A stretch of DNA of 64,000 nucleotides. It comes from Galactobacter caseinivorans (GTDB taxonomy: Bacteria > Actinomycetota > Actinomycetes > Actinomycetales > Micrococcaceae). Below, piece after piece: positions 49,964 through 58,534 of the stretch. The translations under genes were made by a program, and so were the position numbers. Position 1 is the first letter of the stretch, and each line of letters opens with the position of its first letter. The notes beneath the pieces are model-generated. The model did no database searches and was not told where the DNA came from. It worked only from the letters and a program-made list of their open reading frames with translations. The stretch covers positions 1 through 64,000 of the forward strand of contig NZ_QQXL01000005.1 in the NCBI RefSeq assembly GCF_003640665.1. The letters run 5' to 3'.

Positions 49964-52900
49964 CTAGGCGCGCGCGCCAGCCCGCTCCGCGTCGTCGACC
50001 GGGTCAGCCACGTGCGCCCCATGCGAGCCGTGCCCGGAGGCGGTGGGCTGGAGCTTGGCGCCCTCCACGTCCACGTCCGGCAGAATCCGATCCAGCCACT
50101 TGGGGATGTACCAGGCGTGCTTGCCCAGCAGCGTCATGACGGCGGGCGTCAGGGTCATGCGCACCACAAACGCGTCCGCGAGCACGCCGACCGCCAGCGC
50201 AAAGCCGATGGGCCGGATCATGGCCAGGTGGCTGAAGACGAAGCCGGAGAACACGCTGGTCATGATCAGCGCCGCGGCGGTCACCACGGGAGCGGAGGCG
50301 CGGAAGCCGTTGCGCACGGCGTCCCTGGGATCCGCGCCGTGGGCATAGGCCTCGCGCATCGAGGAGACCAGGAAGACCTGGTAATCCATCGCCAACCCAA
50401 AGAGGATGCCGGTGAGCAAAATGGGCAGGAAGCTCATGATGGGCCCGGTCGCGTGCACATCAAACACCGGCCCAAACCAACCCCACTGATACACGGCCAC
50501 GGTGGCGCCAAACGCCGCCGTGAGCGAGAGCAGGAAGCCGGCGGTGGCCAGTAACGGCACCACCACGGAACGGAAGACCAGGAGCAACAAGACCAGAGAG
50601 AGCCCGACGACGATGGCCAAGTAGGGCGCGAGGGCCTGGGTGACCTTCTCGGAGACGTCGATCTGCGCGCCCACCTGCCCGGTCACGTCGACCGAGGCGC
50701 CGGTGGCCTCCTTGATCTGCGCTTGTTTGTCCCGCAAGGAGTGCACCAGGGCCTCGGTGGAGGCGCTGGAGGGGCCATCCTTGGGGATGATCTGGACGGC
50801 GCCAAAGGTACGGTCATCATTCACCTTGGCGGGGATCACCGCCACCACGTTCTCCGTGGGGCGGATCTGATCCGCTACGTCCAGCATGGTGTTCTGAGCC
50901 TGGTCCTTGCTTTGCCCCTCTGGCAGCTCCACCAGCGCGATCAGCGGGCCGTTGTAACCGCCGCCAAAGCGCTCGGAAATGGTGGAGAAGGCGCGCTGGG
51001 CTGAGGAGCCGTAGGCCTCCTGGCCGCCGTCCGGCAGCGCGGTGCGCAGTGAGAGGGCAGGCAAAGCGATGATCGCCAGCAACAGCACGGACACCACCGT
51101 GAAGATCCATGGGCGGCGGCTGGTGAGGGCGCCCCATCCGCGGTGGTTCTTGCGTGCGGACTCGCTGGCCACGTCCACCTCGCCTGTCGCGATCTGCTCA
51201 CGTCGCAGCTGTGCCGCGCGCCAGGCGCGTTTGGAGGCAATCCTGCGGCCCATGAAGCTCAGCAGCGCGGGGGTCAGGGTGATGGACACCAGCACGGAGA
51301 TGGCCACGGTCGCCGCGGCGGAGATGCCGAGCACGGAGAGGAACGGCAGGCCGGGGACCACCAGCGCCGCGAGGGCGATGATCACGGTGAGGCCGGCAAA
51401 GACCACGGCGTTGCCAGAGGTGCCGACGGCCCGCGCAATGGACTCAATGGTCTCCATTCCGCCCAGCATCTGTTTGCGATGCCTGTGCATGATGAAGAGC
51501 GAGTAGTCGATCCCGACCGCCAGGCCCAACATCAGCGCCAAGGCAGGCGTAATGGAGGCCATGTCGATGAGCTTGGAGAAGGCCAGCGTGCCGCCCACGC
51601 CTGCGCCCACGCCCAGGATCGCCATGAGCAGGGGCAGGCCGGCGGCCACGAAGGTGCCCATCATGACAAAGAGGACAATGGCCGCGATGATGATGCCGAT
51701 GGCCTCGCCCGGGCCAAAGAAGGAGTTCAGGTCGGAGACGATCTCCTTGGAGTAGAGCACCTCAACGCCGTCCTTAGTGGACGCGTTGAGGATGTCCTGG
51801 AGCTCTTGGCGATCCGCTGCAGAGAGGGCCTCCACCTGACCCTCAAACTGCAGGTTGGACACCGCGGTGGTGTTGTCCGTGGAGACAAAGCGCATGGTGG
51901 AGGAGGCGTCCGCCGTGCGCTCGCCGAGTGCCAGGTCGGTGCGGGCCGTGGCCAACTTGGACACGCCGTCGTCCAGCTTCTTCTGCGCGGACGGAAGCTT
52001 GGCTTCCTCCTTCTTCAGCTTGGATTCGGAGTCCTTGAGCGTCTTGGCCCCCGCGTCCAACTTCTTCTGCCCCGCGAGCAACTGGGCGCGGCCGTCCGTG
52101 AGCTTCTTCTGGTTGGTGGCCAGCTCGGAGCGGCCCGTGGCCAACTGCTGCGCTGCTGCGTCGAGCTTGCGCTTGGCGGAGGCCAGCGTGGGTTGGCCCG
52201 CTTTGAGCTGGGCGCGGCCGGTGCTGAGCTGCTTCTTGGCTGTGGCGAGCTGGGACTGCGCGGCGTCCAGTTTCTTCTGTGCCCCGGGCAGGGCCTTCTT
52301 GGCCTGCTTCAGCTGGGCCGTCTTGGAGGCCAGTTCCTTCTTGCCTGCGGCCAGCTGGGCCGCACCGGAATCTAGCTGCTTCTTGGCTGCCGCGGACTTG
52401 GCTGCGCCGGCCTTGGCGGTCTGCTGGGCACTGGCGTAGCTGGAGCCGATGCCGGCCTGCTTCACCGCGGCGTCGCGGCAGGCGGCCTGTTGGGCCTGGG
52501 GGGCCTGGGCGCACTGCTTGTGGATGCTGGCCAGGCCGCCCTGCAACTGCTTCAGCTGCGCCGCGCCGGCCTGGTATTCCTTTTGCCCGGCCTTCAGCTT
52601 GGCCTCCGAGGCCTTGAGCTTTTTCTGCCCGCCGGGAAGCGCCTTCTCTCCCTGGGCGACCTGCGCCTTGCCTGCCGCCAGCTTCTTCTTGCCCGCGGCC
52701 AGCTGGGCCACGCCGGAGTTGTACTGCTTCTGCCCGGTTGCGAGCTTGGCCTTGGCCGCGTTGTACTGCTGCAGGCCGCTCTTGTACTTGGCCAACCCGG
52801 CTTTGTATTCCTTCTGCCCGGAGGCCAACTTCTGGCGGCCAGCATCCAGCTGCTTCTGACCGGAGGCTAGTTGTGCCTTGGAGTCAGTGAGCTTCTTCTG

Positions 52901-53404
52901 GTTCTTGTCCAGGTCCTTCTTGCCCGTGGCGATCTGCTTCTTGCCGTCTTCAAGCTTCTTCTTGCCATCGCTGAGGGCCTTTTTGCCGTCGTCCAGCTTC
53001 TTTTGATTGGTGGCAATTTCCTTCTTGCCGTCCTCGATCTTGGACGCCGCCTGGTCCACCTGCTTCTGCATGGCGAACGGGTCCAGGGCGCTCTTGACCA
53101 GGTCCTCGTCCTTCAGCTTCTTGAGGGAATCCGCAATGGTGTCCTTTTGGGACGCGGACAGCGTGCCGTCCTTGGCCTGGAACACCACCGATCCGGTTCC
53201 ACCCGCCAGCTCCGGCAGCTCCTTCTTCATCTTGTCCAGGGTGATCTGGGTGGGGGTGCCCGGGATGGTGAAGGTATTGCTCAGCGTGCCCATGCCCAGT
53301 GCTGCGGCCGCGCCGATGGCGACCAGCGCCACAATCCACGAGCCAAGGAACCACCAGCGCTTGCTGGCGGCGAGCTTGCCGAGGCGGTACAGGAGAGAGG
53401 CCAT
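49964..53404 (-). CDS. MMPL-family transporter with giant repeat domain
   Basis: This 1146-residue membrane protein of the RND/MMPL type exports lipids or hydrophobic compounds by proton-driven transport. After the first helix (about 17-38) comes an extracellular region of some 500 residues. Most of it (about 117-500) is built from short Lys/Asp/Gly/Ala/Leu repeats such as KKLDDGKKALSDGKKKLEDG, suggesting long helical hairpins or coiled coils. The first MMPL block of helices (about 565-770) has SLFIMHRHRKQML, followed by a second extracellular domain and a second block to residue 1110. AAGGA lies four bases before the ATG. It is co-transcribed with the TetR gene 80 bases upstream. Confidence 0.88.
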   Translation of the reverse strand: MASLLYRLGKLAASKRWWFLGSWIVALVAIGAAAALGMGTLSNTFTIPGTPTQITLDKMKKELPELAGGTGSVVFQAKDGTLSASQKDTIADSLKKLKDEDLVKSALDPFAMQKQVDQAASKIEDGKKEIATNQKKLDDGKKALSDGKKKLEDGKKQIATGKKDLDKNQKKLTDSKAQLASGQKQLDAGRQKLASGQKEYKAGLAKYKSGLQQYNAAKAKLATGQKQYNSGVAQLAAGKKKLAAGKAQVAQGEKALPGGQKKLKASEAKLKAGQKEYQAGAAQLKQLQGGLASIHKQCAQAPQAQQAACRDAAVKQAGIGSSYASAQQTAKAGAAKSAAAKKQLDSGAAQLAAGKKELASKTAQLKQAKKALPGAQKKLDAAQSQLATAKKQLSTGRAQLKAGQPTLASAKRKLDAAAQQLATGRSELATNQKKLTDGRAQLLAGQKKLDAGAKTLKDSESKLKKEEAKLPSAQKKLDDGVSKLATARTDLALGERTADASSTMRFVSTDNTTAVSNLQFEGQVEALSAADRQELQDILNASTKDGVEVLYSKEIVSDLNSFFGPGEAIGIIIAAIVLFVMMGTFVAAGLPLLMAILGVGAGVGGTLAFSKLIDMASITPALALMLGLAVGIDYSLFIMHRHRKQMLGGMETIESIARAVGTSGNAVVFAGLTVIIALAALVVPGLPFLSVLGISAAATVAISVLVSITLTPALLSFMGRRIASKRAWRAAQLRREQIATGEVDVASESARKNHRGWGALTSRRPWIFTVVSVLLLAIIALPALSLRTALPDGGQEAYGSSAQRAFSTISERFGGGYNGPLIALVELPEGQSKDQAQNTMLDVADQIRPTENVVAVIPAKVNDDRTFGAVQIIPKDGPSSASTEALVHSLRDKQAQIKEATGASVDVTGQVGAQIDVSEKVTQALAPYLAIVVGLSLVLLLLVFRSVVVPLLATAGFLLSLTAAFGATVAVYQWGWFGPVFDVHATGPIMSFLPILLTGILFGLAMDYQVFLVSSMREAYAHGADPRDAVRNGFRASAPVVTAAALIMTSVFSGFVFSHLAMIRPIGFALAVGVLADAFVVRMTLTPAVMTLLGKHAWYIPKWLDRILPDVDVEGAKLQPTASGHGSHGAHVADPVDDAERAGARA

Positions 53405-53484
53405 GGTGTCCTTCGGTGAACGTCCCGGTGGGGACTGGAAGCTGCGGGGTGGGGAAAGCGGGGTGGGAAAGCGCGGTAGCGGAG

Positions 53485-54171
53485 TTAGATGATGAAGGTG
53501 GGGGCGGAGAAGTTGCAGGAGGCCAGGTCTTCCTCCGTGAGCCAGGAGGGCCGGGCAAAGCCGTCGCGCAGCAGGCCGATCGCGTCAGCGATGGTGGAGC
53601 GCAGGCGCTCCACGTCGGATTCGCTCAGCGGCCTCACCAGGTGGGTGCCCCACGCGTCAAAGGCTGCCTGCGCGGCACCGATGGCCGCCCGGATCAGGGT
53701 GGAGGTGTAGAGGCGCACGGCGGGCGTGCCCTCTTCCGGCGGCATGAGCGTTTGCACGCAACGCTCCCAGGTGATCAGTTGGGCGGCGTGCAGGGCGGCA
53801 TTGTCGCGGCCCATGAGCAGAACGCGCGCCGCCGGTTCCATGAGGTCCAGGCTCAGCACCTCGGTGATGCCCTCCAGCAGGCGGTCCAGGATGTCCAGGT
53901 CGGCCGGGTCGTGATCCGTCGCCATGCGGTTGGCCGCGGTCTGCATCAGCACCTGGAGGGGGCGGTTGAGTGCCTCTTCCAAGGAGCTGTAGTAGTTGAA
54001 GAAGGTGCGCCGGGAGATTCCGGCTTCCTCTGCCACGCGCTCCACGGTGACGGCGGCCCAGTCATCGGCCTCCGCCAGGGTGAGCGCGGCCTGGGCAATG
54101 GCTTGGGCGGTGGCCTGACGGTTCAGTTCGCGGCGCGAGAGGCCATCTGCTGGGGGAGGGGTGATCGGCAC
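53485..54171 (-). CDS. TetR-family repressor of the MMPL gene
   Basis: This 228-residue regulator has the TetR helix-turn-helix at residues about 43-65 (VTVERVAEEAGISRRTFFNY). The GTG at 54171 follows TAGGGT (54178-54183, minus strand) by exactly six bases, so it is leaderless. Two palindrome-like sites 20-55 bases upstream are likely operators. It mirrors the TetR/YhgE pair at 11146-14907 in both regulator and target type. Confidence 0.88.
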   Translation of the reverse strand: MPITPPPADGLSRRELNRQATAQAIAQAALTLAEADDWAAVTVERVAEEAGISRRTFFNYYSSLEEALNRPLQVLMQTAANRMATDHDPADLDILDRLLEGITEVLSLDLMEPAARVLLMGRDNAALHAAQLITWERCVQTLMPPEEGTPAVRLYTSTLIRAAIGAAQAAFDAWGTHLVRPLSESDVERLRSTIADAIGLLRDGFARPSWLTEEDLASCNFSAPTFII

Positions 54172-54193
54172 GGCTCTACCCTACGTAGAAATG

Positions 54194-54224
54194 TGCACGC
54201 CGTGCAAACTTGCACGCTGTGAAA
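54194..54224. promoter_or_regulatory. Probable TetR operators
   Basis: TGCACG-c-CGTGCA is a perfect 6-bp inverted repeat (54194-54206), followed by a weaker copy TTGCACGCTGTGAAA (54210-54224). Confidence 0.65.
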
Positions 54225-54254
54225 GTTTCTGGGAATCGGCTGGGGGTGGCGCCG

Positions 54255-54707
54255 CTAGTTGCGCTCCCAGCTGGCGCGGGGTCCCTCAAAGAGGCGGAAC
54301 ATGGGGTGCGGGGCGGCCTCCTGCTCGACGCCGGGTGCGAACCACCGCGCGTAAACCTCGGGGGAGCGGGCCTCCACCTTGGCCTCCAGGTGGTGCCATT
54401 CCAAGTCCAACTGGCCCGTGCTCAGCGGCATCGACGCGTCAAGGGCGCGCGGATCGGCGGGCGGGAAGAGGATGCGCCCCGCGTCGAACTGATAGCCGCG
54501 CGCCGTCGCCTCCTCGCGAAGCCCCCACAGGTAGGAGCCAATGGACACCAGCGGTTCCGGCGTCTCGCGCCAGCGATCCAGCTGCGGGTGGTGCTTATAG
54601 CCCTTGGTTCCGCCATCTAAAACCTTTTGTGCCAACAGGGTTTCCCGCCACCCTGCGATGAGGGCCTGACGGTCAAGAAAGCGAGGGTGAACACTCCAGA
54701 TGCGCAT
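54255..54707 (-). CDS. Pyrimidine dimer DNA glycosylase-like protein
   Basis: This 150-residue protein of the T4 endonuclease V-related group removes UV-induced pyrimidine dimers in characterised members. Key features are the start MRIWSVHPRFLDRQALIAGW, a LLAQKVLDGGTKGYKHHPQL segment (long but contiguous in the chain) and a C-terminal FRLFEGPRASWERN. In T4 endonuclease V the N-terminal Thr is the nucleophile; here the residue after Met is Arg, as in many actinobacterial relatives, so activity is not certain. It is transcribed opposite to nothing nearby and stands alone. Confidence 0.8.
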   Translation of the reverse strand: MRIWSVHPRFLDRQALIAGWRETLLAQKVLDGGTKGYKHHPQLDRWRETPEPLVSIGSYLWGLREEATARGYQFDAGRILFPPADPRALDASMPLSTGQLDLEWHHLEAKVEARSPEVYARWFAPGVEQEAAPHPMFRLFEGPRASWERN

Positions 54708-54789
54708 TCACCTATGGTGACAGGCCCGGGTGGCCCGGGTGGCCCCGGTGGAACGGGTGCGGTGGTGCGGCGGGGGTTTCCGCGCCGTC

Positions 54790-54850
54790 CAAGCGGGCTT
54801 GTCGACGAGGAGCGGGCGTGTAAGCCGCTTGGCGTCGATAGGCCCGCTTG
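54790..54850 (-). terminator. Terminator-like hairpin after the Ltp-repeat gene
   Basis: CAAGCGGGC pairs with GCCCGCTTG. The right half (GCTTGGCGTCGATAGGCCCGCTT region) is shared with the hairpins at 345-384 and 1108-1147. It lies about 20 bases after the stop of the gene at 54869-55582. Just upstream on the plus strand, 9-bp GGCCCGGGT units are repeated. Confidence 0.55.
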
Positions 54851-54868
54851 GTCTCGCTCGGCGCCGGG

Positions 54869-55582
54869 TCAGAGGCCGACCGCGTTGACCCCGTACTGGG
54901 CCTGCGCGGAGGTAAAGCCGTCGTACTTGAGCTGGGCAATCAGGCCATCGCGGGAGAAGTACATGATCTCGAGGTACATATCTGCCGCGGCGGCGGCCTC
55001 CTTGTTCCAGTTGGCGCCCACGCGATCGGCGGCCCACTTGGCGTTCGCCGCGGAGAACCCGTCGTATCGCAACTGCTTGATCAGGCCAGACTTGGAAAAG
55101 GGCAAGAAGTCCAGGTAGTTCCGCGCCGCGCCCAGGGCGTTCTTCTGCGCCTTTGTCGGCTTCGCTGACGCGACGCGGACCTTCAGCGTCTGGTTCAGCG
55201 TGGTGGAGCGGGTCTTGCCCCAACCCTTGCCCGAGCGCAGCTTGTAGCTGACCTTCTGCTTGACCTTGTACGTGCCGGCGCCCAGGGACGCGGATGCCTT
55301 GTTCTTGGCAACGCTCTTGCCGGACTTGGTGGCCCACAGGCGAGCCGAGGTGACCTTGACCTTGCCGGCGCGCTTGTAGGAGGGCTTGATGGTGGTCTTC
55401 TTGCCCTTGGCAACCGTCTTGTTGCCGAGCTTCTTGATGGTGACCTTGCCGCTGGCCTTGACCGCGGTGGGCGCCATGACGGCGCTCGTCACGGTGACGG
55501 GAGCGGCCGCGGCGGGCGTGGCGGGGGCAAGCAGTGCGCCGATGGCGAGGGTCGCGAGCGCGAGAACAAAACGGGGCCTCAT
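54869..55582 (-). CDS. Secreted protein with two Ltp-type C-terminal repeats
   Basis: This 237-residue exported protein has a Sec signal peptide of about 27 residues ending AAAA. A Lys-rich beta-like domain follows (about 28-145) with GKVTIKKLGNKTVAKGKKTT and GAGTYKVKQKVSYKL. Two tandem helical repeats close it (about 149-237), each with the pattern SKSGLIKQLRYDGFS or SRDGLIAQLKYDGFT. The latter are the repeats of Ltp, the superinfection-exclusion lipoprotein of a Streptococcus phage, which are widespread in actinobacterial surface proteins. There is no lipobox here. GGAGGA lies seven bases before ATG 55582. A role against phage DNA entry is only a possibility; a cell-surface role is equally likely. 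Confidence 0.85.
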   Translation of the reverse strand: MRPRFVLALATLAIGALLAPATPAAAAPVTVTSAVMAPTAVKASGKVTIKKLGNKTVAKGKKTTIKPSYKRAGKVKVTSARLWATKSGKSVAKNKASASLGAGTYKVKQKVSYKLRSGKGWGKTRSTTLNQTLKVRVASAKPTKAQKNALGAARNYLDFLPFSKSGLIKQLRYDGFSAANAKWAADRVGANWNKEAAAAADMYLEIMYFSRDGLIAQLKYDGFTSAQAQYGVNAVGL

Positions 55583-55684
55583 GGCAGGGTCCTCCAATAT
55601 GTATCGAGTGATGAACATATCTTAGATGAGGGCTCTGACACCTTGCGCCGCGTGCTCGTCCGATGCCCGGCCAGCCGCTCCGGC

Positions 55685-55690
55685 TAAGGT
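55685..55690 (+). promoter_or_regulatory. -10 element of a leaderless promoter
   Basis: TAAGGT, exactly six bases before ATG 55697. Confidence 0.65.
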
Positions 55691-55696
55691 TGGCGA

Positions 55697-56185
55697 ATGC
55701 CTCAAGTTCGCGCCGAACGCCACATCAACGTTGACCCCGCCACGGTCTTCGCCTTCTCGCAGACGACCGGCGACTTCCGCCTCAAATGGGACCCCTTCAT
55801 CTCACAACAGGGATTCCTCCACGGTGCCACGGCGGCCGGGAAGGGTGTGCAGACGCGCACCGTTTCCCGCATGCGCCTGGGCATGGTGAGCGAATACGTC
55901 TCCTACGCACCGCCCGTCAACGTGGGCATGAAGATGGTCACCGGCCCCTGGTTCTTCCACAACTTTGGCGCTGGCTGGCGTTTCACGGAGCACGACGGCG
56001 GCACTCAAGCAGTCTGGAAGTACACCTTCTCCTGCAAGCCGGCCTGGCTCAAACCCCTCGCGGAGCGGATGGGCGGCTGGCTGCTTGGGCGCGAGATTGA
56101 GCGTCGCCTGAAGGCCTTTGCGGCCGCGTGCGAGGACCCCGAGTTGCTGGCGGAGTTCAGAGCGACGCAGCAGGGCGAGGGCTAG
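55697..56185 (+). CDS. SRPBCC (START-like) family protein
   Basis: This 162-residue polyketide-cyclase/dehydrase-type protein has a lipid-binding START-like fold: first strand VRAERHINVDPATVFAF, central strands ending FTEHDGGTQAVWKYTFS, long C-terminal helix LLGREIERRLKAFAAACED. Such proteins bind or modify hydrophobic ligands; the ligand cannot be told. Leaderless ATG. The gene ends eight bases from the stop of the convergent TPM gene. Confidence 0.85.
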   Translation: MPQVRAERHINVDPATVFAFSQTTGDFRLKWDPFISQQGFLHGATAAGKGVQTRTVSRMRLGMVSEYVSYAPPVNVGMKMVTGPWFFHNFGAGWRFTEHDGGTQAVWKYTFSCKPAWLKPLAERMGGWLLGREIERRLKAFAAACEDPELLAEFRATQQGEG

Positions 56186-56193
56186 CCCCTCGC

Positions 56194-57837
56194 CTAGAAC
56201 CGCGAGGAACCACCCGAGCCGGAGAAGCTGCCGCCGCCCCCGCCATAGCCGCGGGAGATGCCACCGCCGGAGGAGCTGGAACGCGCCGCCTGGCGGCTGT
56301 GCTGAACGGAGCTGCGACCGGCCGAGTATCCCAGGTTGAAGTTGGTCACCCGCCAGAACAGGTCAGCGGAACGTGTGACGTCCAGGATGGATCCGGTGCC
56401 GTAGCGGCGCCCCTGGCTGTAGCGGGCGGAGCGCAGCTGGTCCTCCATCTGCTCCCGCTCGCTCTGCGTCTTGGCGAACGAATCGATCTGCACCTGCGCC
56501 AGCGAGTCCAGGCGGATGGTGAGGTGCTTGCGCACATCCGCTAGCGCATCAAGGGCCTGGTCCACGGTGGCCGCCTGCGCATCCAGCGCCCGGCTGATCT
56601 CCTCCACCCGGGCCAGAGCCTGCATCCGGAAGGAATTCAGGGCGGCAAGGGCCGCATTCTCCGCATCATTCTGGGCCGCGGGCAACTGCGTCAGTGCCGT
56701 CAAGTCCTCCAGCAAGGGCGCCGTCTGGGCCCGCCAGGCGTCATGCCAGCGGGCGGAACGCGTATACAGCGCGGCTGCCTGCACGATTGCATCGTCCGTG
56801 AAATCCAAGGCCGCGGTGGCATCCGCGAAGGCGGTGGCACGGTGCACGGCGGGAGCCTTGGAGCGTTCCTTGGGGCCCATGGCCTCCAGCTGTTGCTGTT
56901 CGGTGAAGACCCGGCGGTAGCTCTGAATGAAGTTGCCAAAGCGCCGCTCCAGGTCCGCGGCGTGCGCCGAACCGGTGGGCAGGGTGCGGGCGGAGAGCTC
57001 CGTGGTGTCCAGATCCGTGGTGACCCGAGCCAGGCTGAGGATGCCCTGCTGCAGTTGCTGACCAAAGGCATTGCGACGCTGGGAGCGCGCGCGGGCGATG
57101 GACCCCCACGTCACCAAGGCGCCAACAACCACCAGCGCGGTGAAGATCCAGAGGTCGGGGTTGGCGTACCACGGCTTGTTGATCTCCTTGGAAGCCGCCT
57201 GGGCCACGGCGGCCACGCCGTCCGTCCACCGCCCCTGTCGGAAGTCTGAGGTGCCCGCCTTGTGAATCTTGGTGAGCACCGCGTCGTCAGAGGTGCGCCC
57301 GGCCCTGTCCTCGCCAAAGTACGTGCCGATCTGGCCGGTCCGGCCGGACTCCACGCTCAGCGTGATGATCAGCAGCCCGTCGTCCCAATAATCGCCATAG
57401 TCCGCCGGATCATCGGAGATCCATTCGGGATGTTTGGTCTTGGCGTACTGCAGCGTCTTCAGGTTGATGTTGTCCGAGTACTGGCCCTTGCGCGTATAGA
57501 TCGCCACGCGGGTGGGCTCGTAAAAATCCACCTTGCTCATCAGGTCGTTCAAACGCGCCTGGTTCAGCACCCCGGCGGTGTCATCCACCGTCACCCCGCC
57601 CAGGTTCTTGCCCATGGGCGCCACCAGCGCGGGGGTCCCCGCCGCAACAGGAGACTCCGCCACAGGAGACTCCACAACAACGGGCGACGCCGCTGCCACG
57701 GCAGGCGCCGCGCCAAAGGCGAGCGCCAACCCACAAGCCAGCACCGCGAGGCTCGCGACCCAGCCGCGTGCCCCGCGCGCCTGGCGCTGGGACCCGGTCC
57801 CGCGTCGTCGGGCAGGGCTGTGACTAAAGCTGCGCAT
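56194..57837 (-). CDS. TPM-domain membrane-anchored protein
   Basis: This 547-residue protein has a signal sequence or anchor (about 25-48) and an extracellular TPM domain of about 130 residues (VDDTAGVLNQARLNDLMSKV to GVAAVAQAASKEI). One membrane helix follows (about 218-238, LWIFTALVVVGALVTWGSIA), then a long cytoplasmic helical region and a Gly/Ser-rich end (GGGGSFSGSGGSSRF). TPM proteins act in photosystem repair in plants and are of unknown role in actinobacteria. AAGGA is five bases before the ATG. The N-terminal region has PVVVESPVAESPVAAG repeats. Confidence 0.85.
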   Translation of the reverse strand: MRSFSHSPARRRGTGSQRQARGARGWVASLAVLACGLALAFGAAPAVAAASPVVVESPVAESPVAAGTPALVAPMGKNLGGVTVDDTAGVLNQARLNDLMSKVDFYEPTRVAIYTRKGQYSDNINLKTLQYAKTKHPEWISDDPADYGDYWDDGLLIITLSVESGRTGQIGTYFGEDRAGRTSDDAVLTKIHKAGTSDFRQGRWTDGVAAVAQAASKEINKPWYANPDLWIFTALVVVGALVTWGSIARARSQRRNAFGQQLQQGILSLARVTTDLDTTELSARTLPTGSAHAADLERRFGNFIQSYRRVFTEQQQLEAMGPKERSKAPAVHRATAFADATAALDFTDDAIVQAAALYTRSARWHDAWRAQTAPLLEDLTALTQLPAAQNDAENAALAALNSFRMQALARVEEISRALDAQAATVDQALDALADVRKHLTIRLDSLAQVQIDSFAKTQSEREQMEDQLRSARYSQGRRYGTGSILDVTRSADLFWRVTNFNLGYSAGRSSVQHSRQAARSSSSGGGISRGYGGGGGSFSGSGGSSRF

Positions 57838-57908
57838 GCTGGTCCTTCCGCGGGCGAACGGTGCTGATTCAGGCTACCCAACGCCGCGCGCTGGCGCGGG
57901 AGCCGCGC

Positions 57909-57914
57909 TAGGCT
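57909..57914 (+). promoter_or_regulatory. -10 element of a leaderless promoter
   Basis: TAGGCT, exactly six bases before ATG 57921. Confidence 0.65.
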
Positions 57915-57920
57915 GAGCGG

Positions 57921-58469
57921 ATGCCGTCAGAGACCCCCGCCCCCGCGCCGGGCGCACCAAGCCGCATCCTGGTGGCCGGCACCAGCGGCAGTGGCAAGTC
58001 CACCGTGGCACGCCGCGTGGCAGCGGAACGGGGGCTGCCGTACACGGAACTGGACGCCGTTCACTGGCTCCCGGGCTGGAAGTCCTCGCCCACCTTTATG
58101 CAGGACGTCGCCGCGTTGGCCGGCTCCGAGCAATGGGTCACCGAGTGGGGATATGCCAGCGTGCGCCAGCTCCTGCTTGAGCGCGCGGAGCTGATTCTGT
58201 GGGTGGACACCCCCACGCTGCTGACGTTGTGGCGGGTGATCCGGCGGACCGTCAGCCGCCGCGTCCACCGCACGCCGGTGTGCAACGGGAACGTTGAGCC
58301 GCCGCTGCTGAGCATCTTCACCGACCCGGAACACATCGTGCGGTGGTCCTGGCGCACCCGCCACGCAACCCGCGAGATGCTCGCCGCGGCCCGATCCGCT
58401 GACCCCACCCTGCTGATCGTTCGCCTGCGCCGCCGCGGCGACCTGGAACGCTGGTTGCGCGGCCACTGA
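57921..58469 (+). CDS. P-loop kinase, topology-modulation/adenylate-kinase-like
   Basis: This 182-residue nucleotide-binding protein has Walker A GTSGSGKST (residues 20-28) and the segment LPYTELDAVHWLPGW that marks the FlaR/topology-modulation group of small kinases. A lid-like basic region (RVIRRTVSRRVHR) follows. The acceptor substrate is unknown. Leaderless ATG; it stands about 65 bases before the TrpF-fusion gene on the same strand. Confidence 0.85.
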   Translation: MPSETPAPAPGAPSRILVAGTSGSGKSTVARRVAAERGLPYTELDAVHWLPGWKSSPTFMQDVAALAGSEQWVTEWGYASVRQLLLERAELILWVDTPTLLTLWRVIRRTVSRRVHRTPVCNGNVEPPLLSIFTDPEHIVRWSWRTRHATREMLAAARSADPTLLIVRLRRRGDLERWLRGH

Positions 58470-58534
58470 CCCTGCAGGGCTGTTGCGAGCCGCCGCTCGG
58501 TGACAGGATGAGGGCCAACCCCAGGAGGACCTCC

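Noticed and set aside
51143-52870. Plus-strand frames opposite the MMPL repeat region
   Set aside because: Same cause: antisense of the repeat-coding DNA. Not a separate repeat protein.
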